Origin: Fontisphaera persica
GTDB lineage: Bacteria; Verrucomicrobiota; Verrucomicrobiia; Limisphaerales; Fontisphaeraceae
DNA: 64,000 bases
Direction of reading: 5' to 3'
Assembly: GCF_024832785.1 (NCBI RefSeq)
Contig: NZ_CP116615.1
Coordinates: forward strand, 1,488,001-1,552,000
This document shows, piece after piece, positions 46,815 to 56,491 of this stretch (positions within the stretch are counted from its first letter, which is position 1; every line of letters begins with the position of its first letter). The position numbers and the translations under genes are program-made. The notes under the pieces were generated by a model that was not told the DNA's origin, made no database searches, and saw only the letters and a list, made by a program, of their open reading frames with translations.

Positions 46815-48329
46815 ATGAATCCTCTGCACAAGCGCTCTCTGGCTGGGAAGGTATTGAGATATACCCCCCCTTCATGGGGTCTTGCCGCCTCCTGGGTATT
46901 TATACTTGGTTTGCTCACCCCCATTTACGTCTGCCATGCAGCAGCCCTGCTGCTTCAAACGAATCCCCTTTCTCTTCAATGGCTGCCTCTGCCGGACTCC
47001 ACCAAAACCCATTTGCGCAGCGGCTATGATTACAACGATGGAAATTATGACTCTGGCAACTTGATTCGGGTGGAACCGGCAGGCATGAGTTTTTCCAATG
47101 TTCAGTCTGCCTGGGTGCTTTTTGAACAACAGGGTCCGGGCGTCATTACCAGCATCTGGTTCACCGGCAAAAACAAGCAGGGACAAGCCCATATGGGCGG
47201 AAGATTGAATTTCTACTTTGATGGGGAACCCCGGCCGCGGCTTTCCGGGCAGTTACCGGACTGGCTGGAAAAGAATCCTGTGCTGCCGGCTGGACTGGCG
47301 GAAAAGAGCAGTGGGGGATGGATTTGCTACGCGCCCATTTACTTCGCCAAATCCCTTAAAATTACTTTGGAAGACCACGGCGACCGTTTTACCCACCGCA
47401 AAAATGGCCGGGGGGAGACCATCCCCCATATTTATCACCAGTTCAGCCATCAGCGACTGCCGGCACTAGTAACGAGTACCACGGCAGAAAGTTGGAGCCA
47501 AACCCCGCTTTGGGAGGATGCATGGCCTCCTTTGCCTCCGCCGCAGACAGTGTTACTGCCCACGGGCCGGAGTGTGGCTGTTTATGAAAGCCAAGGCCCG
47601 GGTATTCTGGAGATGCTTCGCCTGGACTTTGAGGCCGCGGATGCCGCCGCCATGAAACTGCAAGTGGAAGCCGACGGTATGGCCACGGTGAACATGAGCG
47701 TCCGCGAGTTCTGGGGCTTCAACCGCGCCCAACGTCCGCAGGCTCGTTTTCGTTCGCTGCTCATGGGCGTGGACGAATCGGGCGCGTATTATAGCCGCTG
47801 GCCCATGCCATGCCGAAAGTCCCTAAGAATCAGTCTGGAAAATCCCGGGCGTCCCGTGGAAGTCCAAGTTCAGGGCCGCTTCCGGCAAGGTTGGCCGCAA
47901 CCTGAACTCTATTATTTCCGCGCGGCCAGGATTACCGACCGGACGGAGAAAGGTCGGGACATTATCCTCCTGGAGACAGAGGGCCGCGGCCATTATGTGG
48001 GATGCATCCTTGAACTGGCCAATGCCACCTTGGAAGGGGATGACCGTTTTTACGTGGACGGGGAGGGTTTTCCCCCCGCCTGGCATGGCACCGGCACTGA
48101 AGATTATTTCCGGTGCGGATGGTATTTCCATGGCGGGGCCTTGACTCGCCCCCTCTATGGTTTGCTGGACAACAGCATTCCCAAGATCGCCTATCGCTTT
48201 CACCTGGCCGACCGCATCAACTTCACAAATCGTGTCAAAATTGGGTTTGAACATGGGCATCACAACGAGTATCTTGGCTCATACTCGGGCACAGTATTCT
48301 GGTATGCGGCACGGCAGCCCGCTGAATAA
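46815..48329 (+). CDS. Secreted DUF2961/GH172-like protein
   Basis: 504-aa protein with a hydrophobic N-terminal segment (ASWVFILGLLTPIYVCHAAALLL, about residues 24-46) acting as signal or anchor. A double jelly-roll follows, with the family hallmark GTGTEDYFRCGWYF near residue 432 and an early SYDYNDGNYD-like stretch (RSGYDYNDGNYD). DUF2961 corresponds to family GH172, whose characterised members are alpha-D-fructofuranosidases and alpha-arabinofuranosidases acting on D-sugars, and they trimerise. The active residues of those enzymes are Glu; candidates here include the Glu of GTGTEDYF. It may act on an external glycan, but the substrate is not fixed. Confidence 0.85.
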   Translation: MNPLHKRSLAGKVLRYTPPSWGLAASWVFILGLLTPIYVCHAAALLLQTNPLSLQWLPLPDSTKTHLRSGYDYNDGNYDSGNLIRVEPAGMSFSNVQSAWVLFEQQGPGVITSIWFTGKNKQGQAHMGGRLNFYFDGEPRPRLSGQLPDWLEKNPVLPAGLAEKSSGGWICYAPIYFAKSLKITLEDHGDRFTHRKNGRGETIPHIYHQFSHQRLPALVTSTTAESWSQTPLWEDAWPPLPPPQTVLLPTGRSVAVYESQGPGILEMLRLDFEAADAAAMKLQVEADGMATVNMSVREFWGFNRAQRPQARFRSLLMGVDESGAYYSRWPMPCRKSLRISLENPGRPVEVQVQGRFRQGWPQPELYYFRAARITDRTEKGRDIILLETEGRGHYVGCILELANATLEGDDRFYVDGEGFPPAWHGTGTEDYFRCGWYFHGGALTRPLYGLLDNSIPKIAYRFHLADRINFTNRVKIGFEHGHHNEYLGSYSGTVFWYAARQPAE

Positions 48330-48397
48330 AAGGCGCCCCGTGGGCGTCCATGTGCATGGAATGATTCGTTGGGCTTAAAAGAATCTAAACGACTCTT

Positions 48398-48835
48398 ATG
48401 AAAAAATTAATTCTCGCAATTACGGCAATCCTGGTGGCGGGCTGGGTGGGGGCGGCAGAACTGAACTGGGAGACCGATTTCGACGCGGCGGTGGCCAAGG
48501 CAAAAAAGGAAAACAAGCTGGTGTTTATCAACTTCACCGGCAGTGATTGGTGCGGCTGGTGCAAAAAATTGGACGCGGAAGTGCTCTCAACCCCTGAATT
48601 TAAGGAGTTTGCGGCCAAAAACCTGGTGCTGTTGTATGTGGACTTCCCCGCCAAGAAAGAATTGCCCGCCGCTCAGAAAAAGGCCAATGAGGAGTTGAAG
48701 AAAAAATATGGCGTGCGCGGCTTCCCCACTATCGTGGTGCTCAATGGACAGGGGGATAAAGTGTACGAAAAAGTCGGCTTTATGGCAGGAGTGGATAAAT
48801 GGCTGGCTGCTCTCAAGGAAGCCAAGGGTAAATAA
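48398..48835 (+). CDS. Exported thioredoxin-fold protein (DsbD C-terminal/DUF255-like)
   Basis: 145-aa periplasmic thioredoxin. The signal peptide is LILAITAILVAGWVGAAE (residues 4-21). The active site is FTGSDWCGWCKKL (C52-x-x-C55), followed by the cis-Pro segment GVRGFPTIVVLNGQG. The DWCGWC motif with a preceding INFTGS strand is typical of stand-alone 'thioredoxin_7' proteins in Planctomycetota/Verrucomicrobiota. It probably reduces or isomerises disulfides outside the cytoplasm; no DsbD-like donor is visible. A strong terminator follows 26 bp after the stop. Confidence 0.9.
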   Translation: MKKLILAITAILVAGWVGAAELNWETDFDAAVAKAKKENKLVFINFTGSDWCGWCKKLDAEVLSTPEFKEFAAKNLVLLYVDFPAKKELPAAQKKANEELKKKYGVRGFPTIVVLNGQGDKVYEKVGFMAGVDKWLAALKEAKGK

Positions 48836-48861
48836 ATTCTTACTTTATTACACTTTCCTGA

Positions 48862-48892
48862 AAAACCGGCCGATTGCCCCTCGGCCGGTTTT
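48862..48892. terminator. Bidirectional rho-independent terminator
   Basis: A 12-bp perfect stem (AAAACCGGCCGA / TCGGCCGGTTTT) with a 7-nt loop, flanked by T-runs in both directions. It serves the thioredoxin gene on the plus strand and the nuo operon (nuoN stop at 48956) on the minus strand. Confidence 0.9.
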
Positions 48893-48955
48893 TTGTTTTA
48901 CCCCACATACGTGAATCCAAGGAAGGGCTGGCGCCAACGCCGACGAGAATAATAG

Positions 48956-50410
48956 TTACAACCCAAGCGCCATGGCCCCCTGCTCTGCCAGCCACAAGGG
49001 AATCTCGGGCAGCACACCCAGCCATAACATGCCTGCCACGCACACCACCAAGCCTACGCGACTTGGCAGGCTAATCTCCACCGGTGACATATCGGCGGCA
49101 TCTTCACCCCAATAAAGGGCTTTGATGACGCCGAAATAATACCAAAGGGAAATCACCACCCCCACCACTGCCACCCCCGCCAGCCAGTAAAATGCTGTGG
49201 CCTGGGTGCCTTGTTCCAACACGGCCTTAATCAGCAGAAATTTGCCGAAAAATCCCGCCAACGGCGGCACCCCCGCCAGAGAAGCCATGGCCAGCGTCAG
49301 GATGGCAGCCAAAAACGGCGAGCGCCGCCCCAACCCGCCAAGCGCAGCGACGTCCTCGGCCCCGGTCTGGCGCAGGACCAGGGTAATCACGCCAAACGCA
49401 GCCAGGACCGTGAACAAATAACCGGCGAGGTAGTATAACAAGGCGGTGGCACCAGCCAGCGAAAAGGCAGCCATGCCCATCAATAGATAACCGGCATGAG
49501 CGATGCTTGAATAACCCAGGAGGCGTTTAAGGTTGCTTTGAGGAATGGCGCCCAGGTTGCCGTATAAAATGGTCGCGCCTGCCAGCACTATGAACAAAGT
49601 TTCCCAACGCAACACATTGAGGGGCGCTACATGCAGAAAAACTCGCAGCAACAAGGCAACACCAGCCGCCTTGCTGCCGGCCGCCAGAAAGGCCGTCACG
49701 GGCGACGGCGCCCCCTGATAAACATCCGGCACCCAAAAATGGAAAGGTACGGCGGCGATTTTGAAGCCCAGTCCGGCCAGCAGCAACAGCATGCCCAACT
49801 GAAAGAGCGGTTGCTGGGCCGGACTGCTTTTCGCGGCCATCTTGGCCGACAAAATTTCAAATTCAATCGTGCCCGTGATGCCAAAGATGAGGGCAATGCC
49901 AAAAACCATAAAGGCCGAGGCCAGCCCGCCCATGATGAGGTATTTCACACCCGCTTCGAGGGACTCCCGCACCTGGCGTTGATAGGCTGCCAGCACGTAG
50001 AACGAAATGGTGACCAGCTCAATGGAGACGAACAGCATGGCGAGGTTGTTGGCGGAAGCCGTAAACATCATGCCAGCCAGTGCGAACACCAGCAGCGCAT
50101 AAAATTCCGCCACCCCGCCACGCAGGCGGTCCCCAAACTCCACTGCCCAAAGCAACACCAGCACGCCAGCCAGCAGGAAAAACCTTTTGAAAAACAAGGC
50201 CAGATCATCCAACACGTAACTGTGGCCGAAGGCATATTGTGGCAAGCTGGACGGCTGCAAGAAGCTCAATCCGAAAAAAAACAGCAGCGCCAGGGCAGCC
50301 GCAATCCCCAGCCAGCGCTTGTGCGCTGCGGGCGTAAACCAATCCACCACCAGCAGGGCCACGCCCAGCAGGATTACCAGAATTTCGAGACTTAAGAGGG
50401 AAATATTCAT
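48956..50410 (-). CDS. nuoN: NADH-quinone oxidoreductase subunit N
   Basis: 484-aa polytopic antiporter-like subunit of the complex I membrane arm, about 14 TM helices, pumping protons. The proton-transporting core includes LGYSSIAHAGYLLMGM, KIAAVPFHFWVPDVYQGAPSPVTAFLAAGSKAAG and the GGLASAFMVFG helix, with conserved Lys residues in TM segments. ATG at 50410, 4 bp after the nuoM stop; the longer upstream frame runs inside nuoM and is not used. Last gene of the operon, before the shared terminator. Confidence 0.94.
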   Translation of the reverse strand: MNISLLSLEILVILLGVALLVVDWFTPAAHKRWLGIAAALALLFFFGLSFLQPSSLPQYAFGHSYVLDDLALFFKRFFLLAGVLVLLWAVEFGDRLRGGVAEFYALLVFALAGMMFTASANNLAMLFVSIELVTISFYVLAAYQRQVRESLEAGVKYLIMGGLASAFMVFGIALIFGITGTIEFEILSAKMAAKSSPAQQPLFQLGMLLLLAGLGFKIAAVPFHFWVPDVYQGAPSPVTAFLAAGSKAAGVALLLRVFLHVAPLNVLRWETLFIVLAGATILYGNLGAIPQSNLKRLLGYSSIAHAGYLLMGMAAFSLAGATALLYYLAGYLFTVLAAFGVITLVLRQTGAEDVAALGGLGRRSPFLAAILTLAMASLAGVPPLAGFFGKFLLIKAVLEQGTQATAFYWLAGVAVVGVVISLWYYFGVIKALYWGEDAADMSPVEISLPSRVGLVVCVAGMLWLGVLPEIPLWLAEQGAMALGL

Positions 50411-50414
50411 CGTC

Positions 50415-51971
50415 TCATCGCTGCAACGACGGCAGGGAGGGTGCCGCCTTCTCCGCCGTGGCCCGGCCTTTGGCTTTGGCCGGGAGGGGGACATCGTAGC
50501 CGGCCTTGCGCACCAGGGCGGTGACCGCCGGCTCAATCGTCCGCGTCAACAACGGCGGGTAAAAGCCGAAAACCAATAAGGCGGTCAACAGGAGGGTATA
50601 GGGCAGTTTGGCCCACCATCCCGGCACATCCTGCGCTTGATTCCACCGCGGCGCCAGCGGGCCGTGCAACACCTCGCGCACCGCGCCCATCATGTAAATC
50701 GCCGCAATCACCAGCGCCCCCCAGGCGGCCAGCACCACCGGCATCGGCAGCGTCTTCCACGCCCCGAACATCACCAGCAGTTCGCCCGGAAAGTTCGCAA
50801 AACCCGGCAGGCCACAACCGGCAAACATCGCCATCATCAATGCAGCCCCCACATAAGGCATCCGCTGCCATAATCCGCCCAAATCCTTCATTTCCAGCGT
50901 CTGGGTTTGCTGATTCAGATAGCCGCTCAGTCCAAAAGTCAGCGCCGCCAGCAACCCGTGGGCCACCATCACCAGCACACAGCCCGTAATGCCTGCCACC
51001 GAGAGGCTGGCCAATCCCAGGAAGCAAAAGCCCATGTGCGCCACGCTTGAATTGCCAATGAGCAAATTCAAATCCCGTTGCCGCATGGCCACCCAACCGC
51101 AAAACAAGATGTTGCCCAGACAAAGCACGCTTAAAATATCCACCCAGGACCAGGCCGCCTGCGGAAGCACGGGAAGCGCCACGCGAATCAGGCCATAGAG
51201 GCCAAACTTCTTGATGACGCCCGCATGCATCATGGCCACGGCCGGCGGGGCGCTGCCATAACCCAAGGGCGCCCAAGAGTGAAAAGGCCAGAGGGAAACG
51301 AGGATGCCAAAACCGAATAACAATAACGGGAAAATGAGATGTTGCAGGTCGGCGGGCATCGGCTGCTCCTGCAATTGCCGGGTGAGGACCACCAAGTCAA
51401 AGGTCCTGGCCCCGCTGTGCAGATAAAGCAAAACCAGCCCCGCCAGGGCAATCAACGCCCCAAGGCTCAAATACAAGGTGATTTGGAACGTGGCATAATT
51501 GCGGCGCTCTCCCCTGCCCCATACTCCAATCATGATAAACGTGGGCACCAGCGCCAGCTCGTGGAAAAAATAGAGGAAAAACAAGTCCAGCGAGGCGAAG
51601 GCTCCCAGGATACCGCCGCTCATCAATAGCAGAAGCAGATAATATTCCTTTTCACGCTCCTTGATGTGCCGGCTCACACAGACCGCGGCAAAGGTCACCA
51701 TCGCCCCCATGAACAGCAGGGCCAGGTTGATACCGTCCACACCGACGTGAAAAGCAATTCCCAGGGATTCCACCCACGGCACATGGGTCACGAATTGATA
51801 ACCCGTCTGCTGAAGGTCAAAGCGATAAAACAACACCAGCGCCGAGACCAGCGCCCCCAGTGAACTGCCCAAGGCGATAAGCCGGATGACGAACCGGTAA
51901 TTGCGCGGCACCAGCCACACCAACAACGCCCCCAAGAGCGGCAGGCCAAATATGTAAAGCAACGGTGTCAT
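50415..51971 (-). CDS. nuoM: NADH-quinone oxidoreductase subunit M
   Basis: 518-aa antiporter-like proton-pumping subunit. Hydrophobic throughout, with the core motifs FPLLLFGFGILVSLWPFHSWAPLGYGSAPPAVAMMHAGVIKKFG-type region (Lys and His in TM 7-8) and IGNSSVAHMGFCFLGLA. An EL-containing loop (FHELALVPTFIMIGVWG) holds the conserved Glu in TM 5. 9 bp after nuoL and 4 bp before nuoN. The C-terminal cytosolic tail (PLPAKAKGRATAEKAAPSLPSL) is unusual in length but low-complexity. Confidence 0.94.
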   Translation of the reverse strand: MTPLLYIFGLPLLGALLVWLVPRNYRFVIRLIALGSSLGALVSALVLFYRFDLQQTGYQFVTHVPWVESLGIAFHVGVDGINLALLFMGAMVTFAAVCVSRHIKEREKEYYLLLLLMSGGILGAFASLDLFFLYFFHELALVPTFIMIGVWGRGERRNYATFQITLYLSLGALIALAGLVLLYLHSGARTFDLVVLTRQLQEQPMPADLQHLIFPLLLFGFGILVSLWPFHSWAPLGYGSAPPAVAMMHAGVIKKFGLYGLIRVALPVLPQAAWSWVDILSVLCLGNILFCGWVAMRQRDLNLLIGNSSVAHMGFCFLGLASLSVAGITGCVLVMVAHGLLAALTFGLSGYLNQQTQTLEMKDLGGLWQRMPYVGAALMMAMFAGCGLPGFANFPGELLVMFGAWKTLPMPVVLAAWGALVIAAIYMMGAVREVLHGPLAPRWNQAQDVPGWWAKLPYTLLLTALLVFGFYPPLLTRTIEPAVTALVRKAGYDVPLPAKAKGRATAEKAAPSLPSLQR

Positions 51972-51980
51972 CTCATTCGC

Positions 51981-53954
51981 TCAACGTCCCAGCTTCCACC
52001 ACAACACCAGCGCCAGCCCGGCGGCCAGCAGAAAAGCATAGGTCTGGACATTTCCGGTCTGCAGCAACCGCAACGCCCGTCCGGCCAGCTCCGTCGCCCC
52101 GTGGGCGCCGCGCACCCCCACCCCTGAAATAATCCATGTATCCACCCAGGCTGCCAGCCGCGCGATGGCATCGTGCGTCAGGTAAATCACCCCCTCGTAG
52201 ATTTCATCCAGCACAAACCGGTCGCGCATCAGCCGGGACAACACCCCCAAGGAGGCAGGCAGGGGGTCTTTGCCGCCTTTGCCATAGAGCAGCCATGCGG
52301 CCAACAGGCCAAACAACGAGGCCGCCAGCCCCAATGCAGCCACTTTGGGCGCATGGTGGAAAGGCTCAATGAAAGCATTCCAAAGGGTCGCCGTCTGAGC
52401 GGCAACGGCCTTCCCTGCCCCCGCCATGTGACCGGCCACTCCGGCCAAATCCGGCATCTTCTGCAGAAAGGCAGGGATGCCAATGACTCCACCCGCCGCC
52501 GAGAACACCGCCAATAACACCAGCGGCACCGTCATAATGGACGGCGACTCGTGCGCGTGCTCCACCTTGGCACTGCGCGGCGCGCCGCAGAACGCCACAA
52601 ACACCAGCCGGAACATGTAAAAGCTCGTCAACCCGGCGGTCCCGACGGCCAGGATGAACAATCCTGTTTTCTCCTGAGCAGCAGCCAGAATGGCATCCTT
52701 GCTGTAAAAACCACTTAAGGGGGGAAATCCACAGAGCGCCAGCGTGGCAACAAGAAAAGTCAGCCAGGTCACGGGCATCCGTCGCCGCAGACCGCCCATC
52801 TGCCAGATGTCCTGCTCGTGATGCAGCGCATGGATTACAGAACCAGCTCCCAAAAATAACAACGCCTTGAAAAAGGCATGGGTGGTCAGGTGAAACATCG
52901 CTGCCTGGGGATGCAGCAAGCCCACCGCCATGATCATGTAGCCCAGTTGGGACAAGGTAGAATAAGCCAGAATGCGCTTGATGTCACTTTGTTGCACTGC
53001 GATCAACGCCGCCAGCAGGGCCGTTATCCCCCCAATCATGGCAATGATATCCAAGGGCGTCACCCCCTGCAAAAATGCCAGGCTCTCTGGCCAGCTCACC
53101 GGGACGGTGTAAAGGAAGAAAAGGCGGCAGAGCATGTACACACCAGCAGCCACCATCGTGGCGGCGTGAATCAGTGCGCTTACCGGCGTGGGGCCTTCCA
53201 TCGCGTCCGGCAACCAGACGTGCAACGGGAATTGCGCGGACTTGCCCATGGCGCCACAGAAAATCAGCAATCCCGCAACTCCTGCCATGTCCCCCAAGCG
53301 GTCGGGACGTGAGGCCAATTGCTGGCGAATTTCGTCGAAATCCAGCGTCCCCAACATGCCCCAAATCACCAATATCCCCAAGAGAAAGCCAAAATCCCCG
53401 AGGCGATTGGTAAGGAAGGCTTTGCGCGCGGCATTGGCCGCCGCCGCCCGCTCATGCCAGAAACCAATCAACAAGTAACTCGACACCCCGACCAGCTCCC
53501 AAAAGATGAACAGCGTGATGAGATCGTTGGCGAACACAATCCCCAACATGGCAAAAGTGAACAGACTCAACCCTGCAAAATACCGCCCCATGTGCGGGTC
53601 TTTGGCCATATACCCCGCCGAATACAAGTGTATCAAGCCACCCACCCCCGTCACCACCAGGGACATGAGGAGGCTCAGAAAATCCATTCGCAGCGCCATG
53701 GACACCTTGACGCCGCCAACCTGCAACCACGGCAGACGCCATTCCGTCAGCGAAGGGTACAGTCCCAGATTGCTTTCGGCGGGCAGGCCAAACACGACGA
53801 ACAGGCCGCTGCACACCACAAATGACAACCCCACAGCCCCGATGGACAGTCCCGCGCTGAAACGGCCTTCCTTGCGGAAGAAGCAGGTAATCAACACTGC
53901 CGCCCCCAACGGAGCTGCCAACGCCAGCCATAAGAGGTTTTCCGGGTGCTCCAT
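51981..53954 (-). CDS. nuoL: NADH-quinone oxidoreductase subunit L
   Basis: 657-aa largest antiporter-like subunit, with about 16 TM helices. It includes the lateral helix HL near the C-terminus that braces the membrane arm. Motifs are GGLIHLYSAGYMAKDPHMGRYFAGLSLFTFAMLGIVFANDLITLFIFWELVG, KSAQFPLHVWLPDAMEGPTPVSALIHAATMVAAGVY, and SDIKRILAYSTLSQLGYM. All these are in order and intact. 4 bp after nuoK, 9 bp before nuoM. Confidence 0.96.
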   Translation of the reverse strand: MEHPENLLWLALAAPLGAAVLITCFFRKEGRFSAGLSIGAVGLSFVVCSGLFVVFGLPAESNLGLYPSLTEWRLPWLQVGGVKVSMALRMDFLSLLMSLVVTGVGGLIHLYSAGYMAKDPHMGRYFAGLSLFTFAMLGIVFANDLITLFIFWELVGVSSYLLIGFWHERAAAANAARKAFLTNRLGDFGFLLGILVIWGMLGTLDFDEIRQQLASRPDRLGDMAGVAGLLIFCGAMGKSAQFPLHVWLPDAMEGPTPVSALIHAATMVAAGVYMLCRLFFLYTVPVSWPESLAFLQGVTPLDIIAMIGGITALLAALIAVQQSDIKRILAYSTLSQLGYMIMAVGLLHPQAAMFHLTTHAFFKALLFLGAGSVIHALHHEQDIWQMGGLRRRMPVTWLTFLVATLALCGFPPLSGFYSKDAILAAAQEKTGLFILAVGTAGLTSFYMFRLVFVAFCGAPRSAKVEHAHESPSIMTVPLVLLAVFSAAGGVIGIPAFLQKMPDLAGVAGHMAGAGKAVAAQTATLWNAFIEPFHHAPKVAALGLAASLFGLLAAWLLYGKGGKDPLPASLGVLSRLMRDRFVLDEIYEGVIYLTHDAIARLAAWVDTWIISGVGVRGAHGATELAGRALRLLQTGNVQTYAFLLAAGLALVLWWKLGR

Positions 53955-53958
53955 GCCG

Positions 53959-54264
53959 TTAAAGTTTCATCGAAGTCAAATCGTCTGCATGCGTCGTCTG
54001 CGCCCGGCGGTATAAGGCCACCAACAGCGCCAGCCCCACCGCCACCTCTGCCGCCGCCACGGTGATGATGAAAAAGACCATGACCTGGCCGTCCACGTGG
54101 TTGTTATAACGGGAAAAGGCCACCAAGGCCAAATTGGCGGCATTAAGCATCAACTCCAATGACATGTACATCAGGATAAGGCTTCGCCGCAAAATGACTC
54201 CCAGCAATCCCAGACCAAACAGGAGCACACTCACCGTCAGATAATGCTCGAGGCCCACGCTCAT
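53959..54264 (-). CDS. nuoK: NADH-quinone oxidoreductase subunit K
   Basis: 101-aa three-TM subunit of the complex I membrane arm. The two conserved Glu residues on TM2 and TM3 are in MYMSLELMLNAANLALVAF and FFIITVAAAEVAVGLALLVAL. Both are needed for proton translocation in E. coli. Its ATG overlaps the nuoJ stop by 4 bp (ATGA), indicating coupled translation. Confidence 0.95.
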   Translation of the reverse strand: MSVGLEHYLTVSVLLFGLGLLGVILRRSLILMYMSLELMLNAANLALVAFSRYNNHVDGQVMVFFIITVAAAEVAVGLALLVALYRRAQTTHADDLTSMKL

Positions 54265-54779
54265 TTGACCTCCTTTTTGCTGAGCACCATGGCCCCAATC
54301 ATGGCCACCAGCAGCAAAAGCCCCACCAGTTCAAAGGGCAATAAAAAGCCGGGGCTGTTGCCCTGCGCGTTGAACAGGGCGCGCCCCAGCACGGGTGTTT
54401 CCCCCTCGAGTAACGGTTGGGCCCCCTGCCCTGGAGAAGCTAGCCATACTGTTTGCAAAACAATAAACGCCAGCCCCCCCACCGCCACCAGGCCGGCCAG
54501 CAAGGCGGTGTGGCGCAACCGTTGTTTTTCCTCCTCCTTCAAATCCAGCAGCATGATGACAAATAAAAACAGCACCATCACCGCCCCGGCATACACCAGA
54601 ATTTGAATGGCTGCCAAAAAATAGGCATGCAACAGGACAAACAGTCCGGCCAGCGACACAATCGTCAACACCAAGAACATGGCGCTGGTCACCGGATTCC
54701 GGCTGAACGGATTGGCCACCACCAAAAAGGCGGAAGCCAACGCCAGCGCGGCAAATATGTAAAACAACACGTCAGTCAT
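54261..54779 (-). CDS. nuoJ: NADH-quinone oxidoreductase subunit J
   Basis: 172-aa five-TM membrane subunit. Signature TSAMFLVLTIVSLAGLFVLLHAYFLAAIQILVYAGAVMVLFLFVIMLLDL, including the TM3 region with the pi-bulge (YAGAVMVLFLFVIMLL). 12 bp after nuoI and overlapping nuoK. Confidence 0.94.
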   Translation of the reverse strand: MTDVLFYIFAALALASAFLVVANPFSRNPVTSAMFLVLTIVSLAGLFVLLHAYFLAAIQILVYAGAVMVLFLFVIMLLDLKEEEKQRLRHTALLAGLVAVGGLAFIVLQTVWLASPGQGAQPLLEGETPVLGRALFNAQGNSPGFLLPFELVGLLLLVAMIGAMVLSKKEVK

Positions 54780-54791
54780 GCGCGTCGCCGC

Positions 54792-55370
54792 TCATTCCTT
54801 GCGCTCCGGATTAAACACTTCCTGCTTCTGGGCTTCGAGCGCTTTCTTTTTCCACTTCATGATGGGGTCCTGATGCACCCCGCCCAACGCGAGCAGTTTC
54901 TCCATGTTGTAAATCATCTCCTCCCGGCTCTGCCCATTGAGCGAATAATCCTTCATCAGGAAAATGGCCTCCTCCGGGCACACCTCCTGGCAAAAACCGC
55001 AGAAGATGCAGCGGAGCATGTTAATTTCAAATTCCTTGGGGCGTTTTTCCACGTTGCCGGTGGTGGGGTCCACTTCCGGCCCGGGCGGGGTGATTTTGAT
55101 GGCCTTGGGAGGGCATACAAACTCACAAAGCTGGCAGGACACACATTTGGTCCTGCCCTCCTGGTCCTTCACCAGATACGGCGCCCCCCGGTAACCCTCC
55201 TTCACTGTCCACGGCACTTCCGGATAATACCCTCCGGCCGTGACCACTGCCGCATTGCGACGCCGGAACAGCGTGTTCACAAAATGCCGCCAGGTGACCT
55301 TGAAACCGGCCCAAAAAGCCGGCAGGAACAAGCGTTCCCAAAACGTCAGTTTTTTACGCGGCACTATCAC
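54792..55370 (-). CDS. nuoI: NADH-quinone oxidoreductase subunit I
   Basis: 192-aa ferredoxin-like subunit with two [4Fe-4S] clusters, N6a and N6b: CVSCQLCEFVCPPKAI and CIFCGFCQEVCPEEAIFL. It links the peripheral chain to N2 and the quinone site. The first in-frame start is TTG 55403, inside nuoH. I prefer GTG 55370, which follows the nuoH stop (55382-55384) and has GGAG about 8 bp ahead (overlapping that stop). The C-terminus is charged and specific (WKKKALEAQKQEVFNPERKE). Confidence 0.94.
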   Translation of the reverse strand: MIVPRKKLTFWERLFLPAFWAGFKVTWRHFVNTLFRRRNAAVVTAGGYYPEVPWTVKEGYRGAPYLVKDQEGRTKCVSCQLCEFVCPPKAIKITPPGPEVDPTTGNVEKRPKEFEINMLRCIFCGFCQEVCPEEAIFLMKDYSLNGQSREEMIYNMEKLLALGGVHQDPIMKWKKKALEAQKQEVFNPERKE

Positions 55371-55381
55371 AACAGCATCTC

Positions 55382-56461
55382 CTACGCCCCCGCCCGCCAC
55401 CAAAGCCAGAGGGCCATGGCTAAAATATTGGCCAATCCCAGCGGCACAAAACGCCGCCAGCCCAAATCCATCAGTTGGTCATAGCGAAACCGCGGCAGCA
55501 TCCAGCGTACCCAGATGAAAAAGACCATGAACACCGCCACTTTGGCTAGAAATATCAGGATGTGCAGGATGCCCATGCCCACCGTCTGCGCCGGTTGATC
55601 CAATCCAAACCACGGCAGCGTCCATCCCCCGAAAAACAGCGTCACCATCATCGCCGAGGCGGCAATCATGTTGGCATACTCGCCCATGAAAAACAGGGCA
55701 AACTTGATGGAGCTGTATTCCACGTTGTATCCCCCCGCCAGCTCCTGTTCCGCCTCGGGCAGGTCAAACGGCAGCCGGTTAGTCTCCGCAAAAGCGGCCG
55801 CCAGGAAGATCAGGAACGCCAGGGCGGTCATGGGACTTTGAAACACCATCCAGTTGGGCAGCGGCAGCCAGCTCGCCAGCCATCCGGTTTGCGCCGCGAC
55901 GAGCCGGCTTAGATTCAAATCGCCCGCCAGCATCAGCACCGGGATTACGGATAATCCCATGGCAATTTCATAGGAAATCATTTGAGCGCTTGAACGAATG
56001 CCGCCCAAAAAAGGATACTTGGAATTGGCCGCATAGCCCGCCAGCACAATCCCATACACCCCCAGGGAAACGATGCCGAAGGTGTAAAGGATGCCCACGT
56101 TCAAATCTGCGATGACCATCTTTTGCTGGCCAATTTGCGAACCAAAAGGAATGACCGCCACTGTCACCAAACCAGGTATCATGACGGCGGCTGGCGCCAG
56201 CCAGTACCACACCCGGCGCACATGGGCCGGCATGAAATCCTCCTTCAGAAACGACTTCACCGCGTCGGCGATGGGCTGCCAGATTCCCCCGGGCCCCGCC
56301 CGGTTGGGACCCACTCGGTCCTGAATGGCCGCGCATAACCGCCGCTCCAGCAGCACCACATATGCCACCATGAACATCAGCACGGCAAACACCCCAAGGA
56401 TTTTTACCGCGCTGAAGAGCGCGAATTGCTGTCCGGCGGTTAAATTGTTAAACCAGTCCAT
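55382..56461 (-). CDS. nuoH: NADH-quinone oxidoreductase subunit H
   Basis: 359-aa eight-TM subunit that with NuoB/D forms the quinone-binding chamber. Conserved stretches are [73 protein letters not shown] (Glu residues of the E-channel) and [22 protein letters not shown]. 30 bp after nuoG. Confidence 0.96.
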   Translation of the reverse strand: [359 protein letters not shown]

Positions 56462-56491
56462 GAATTCAAGGTGTTCCGACGGCCGGTGTGG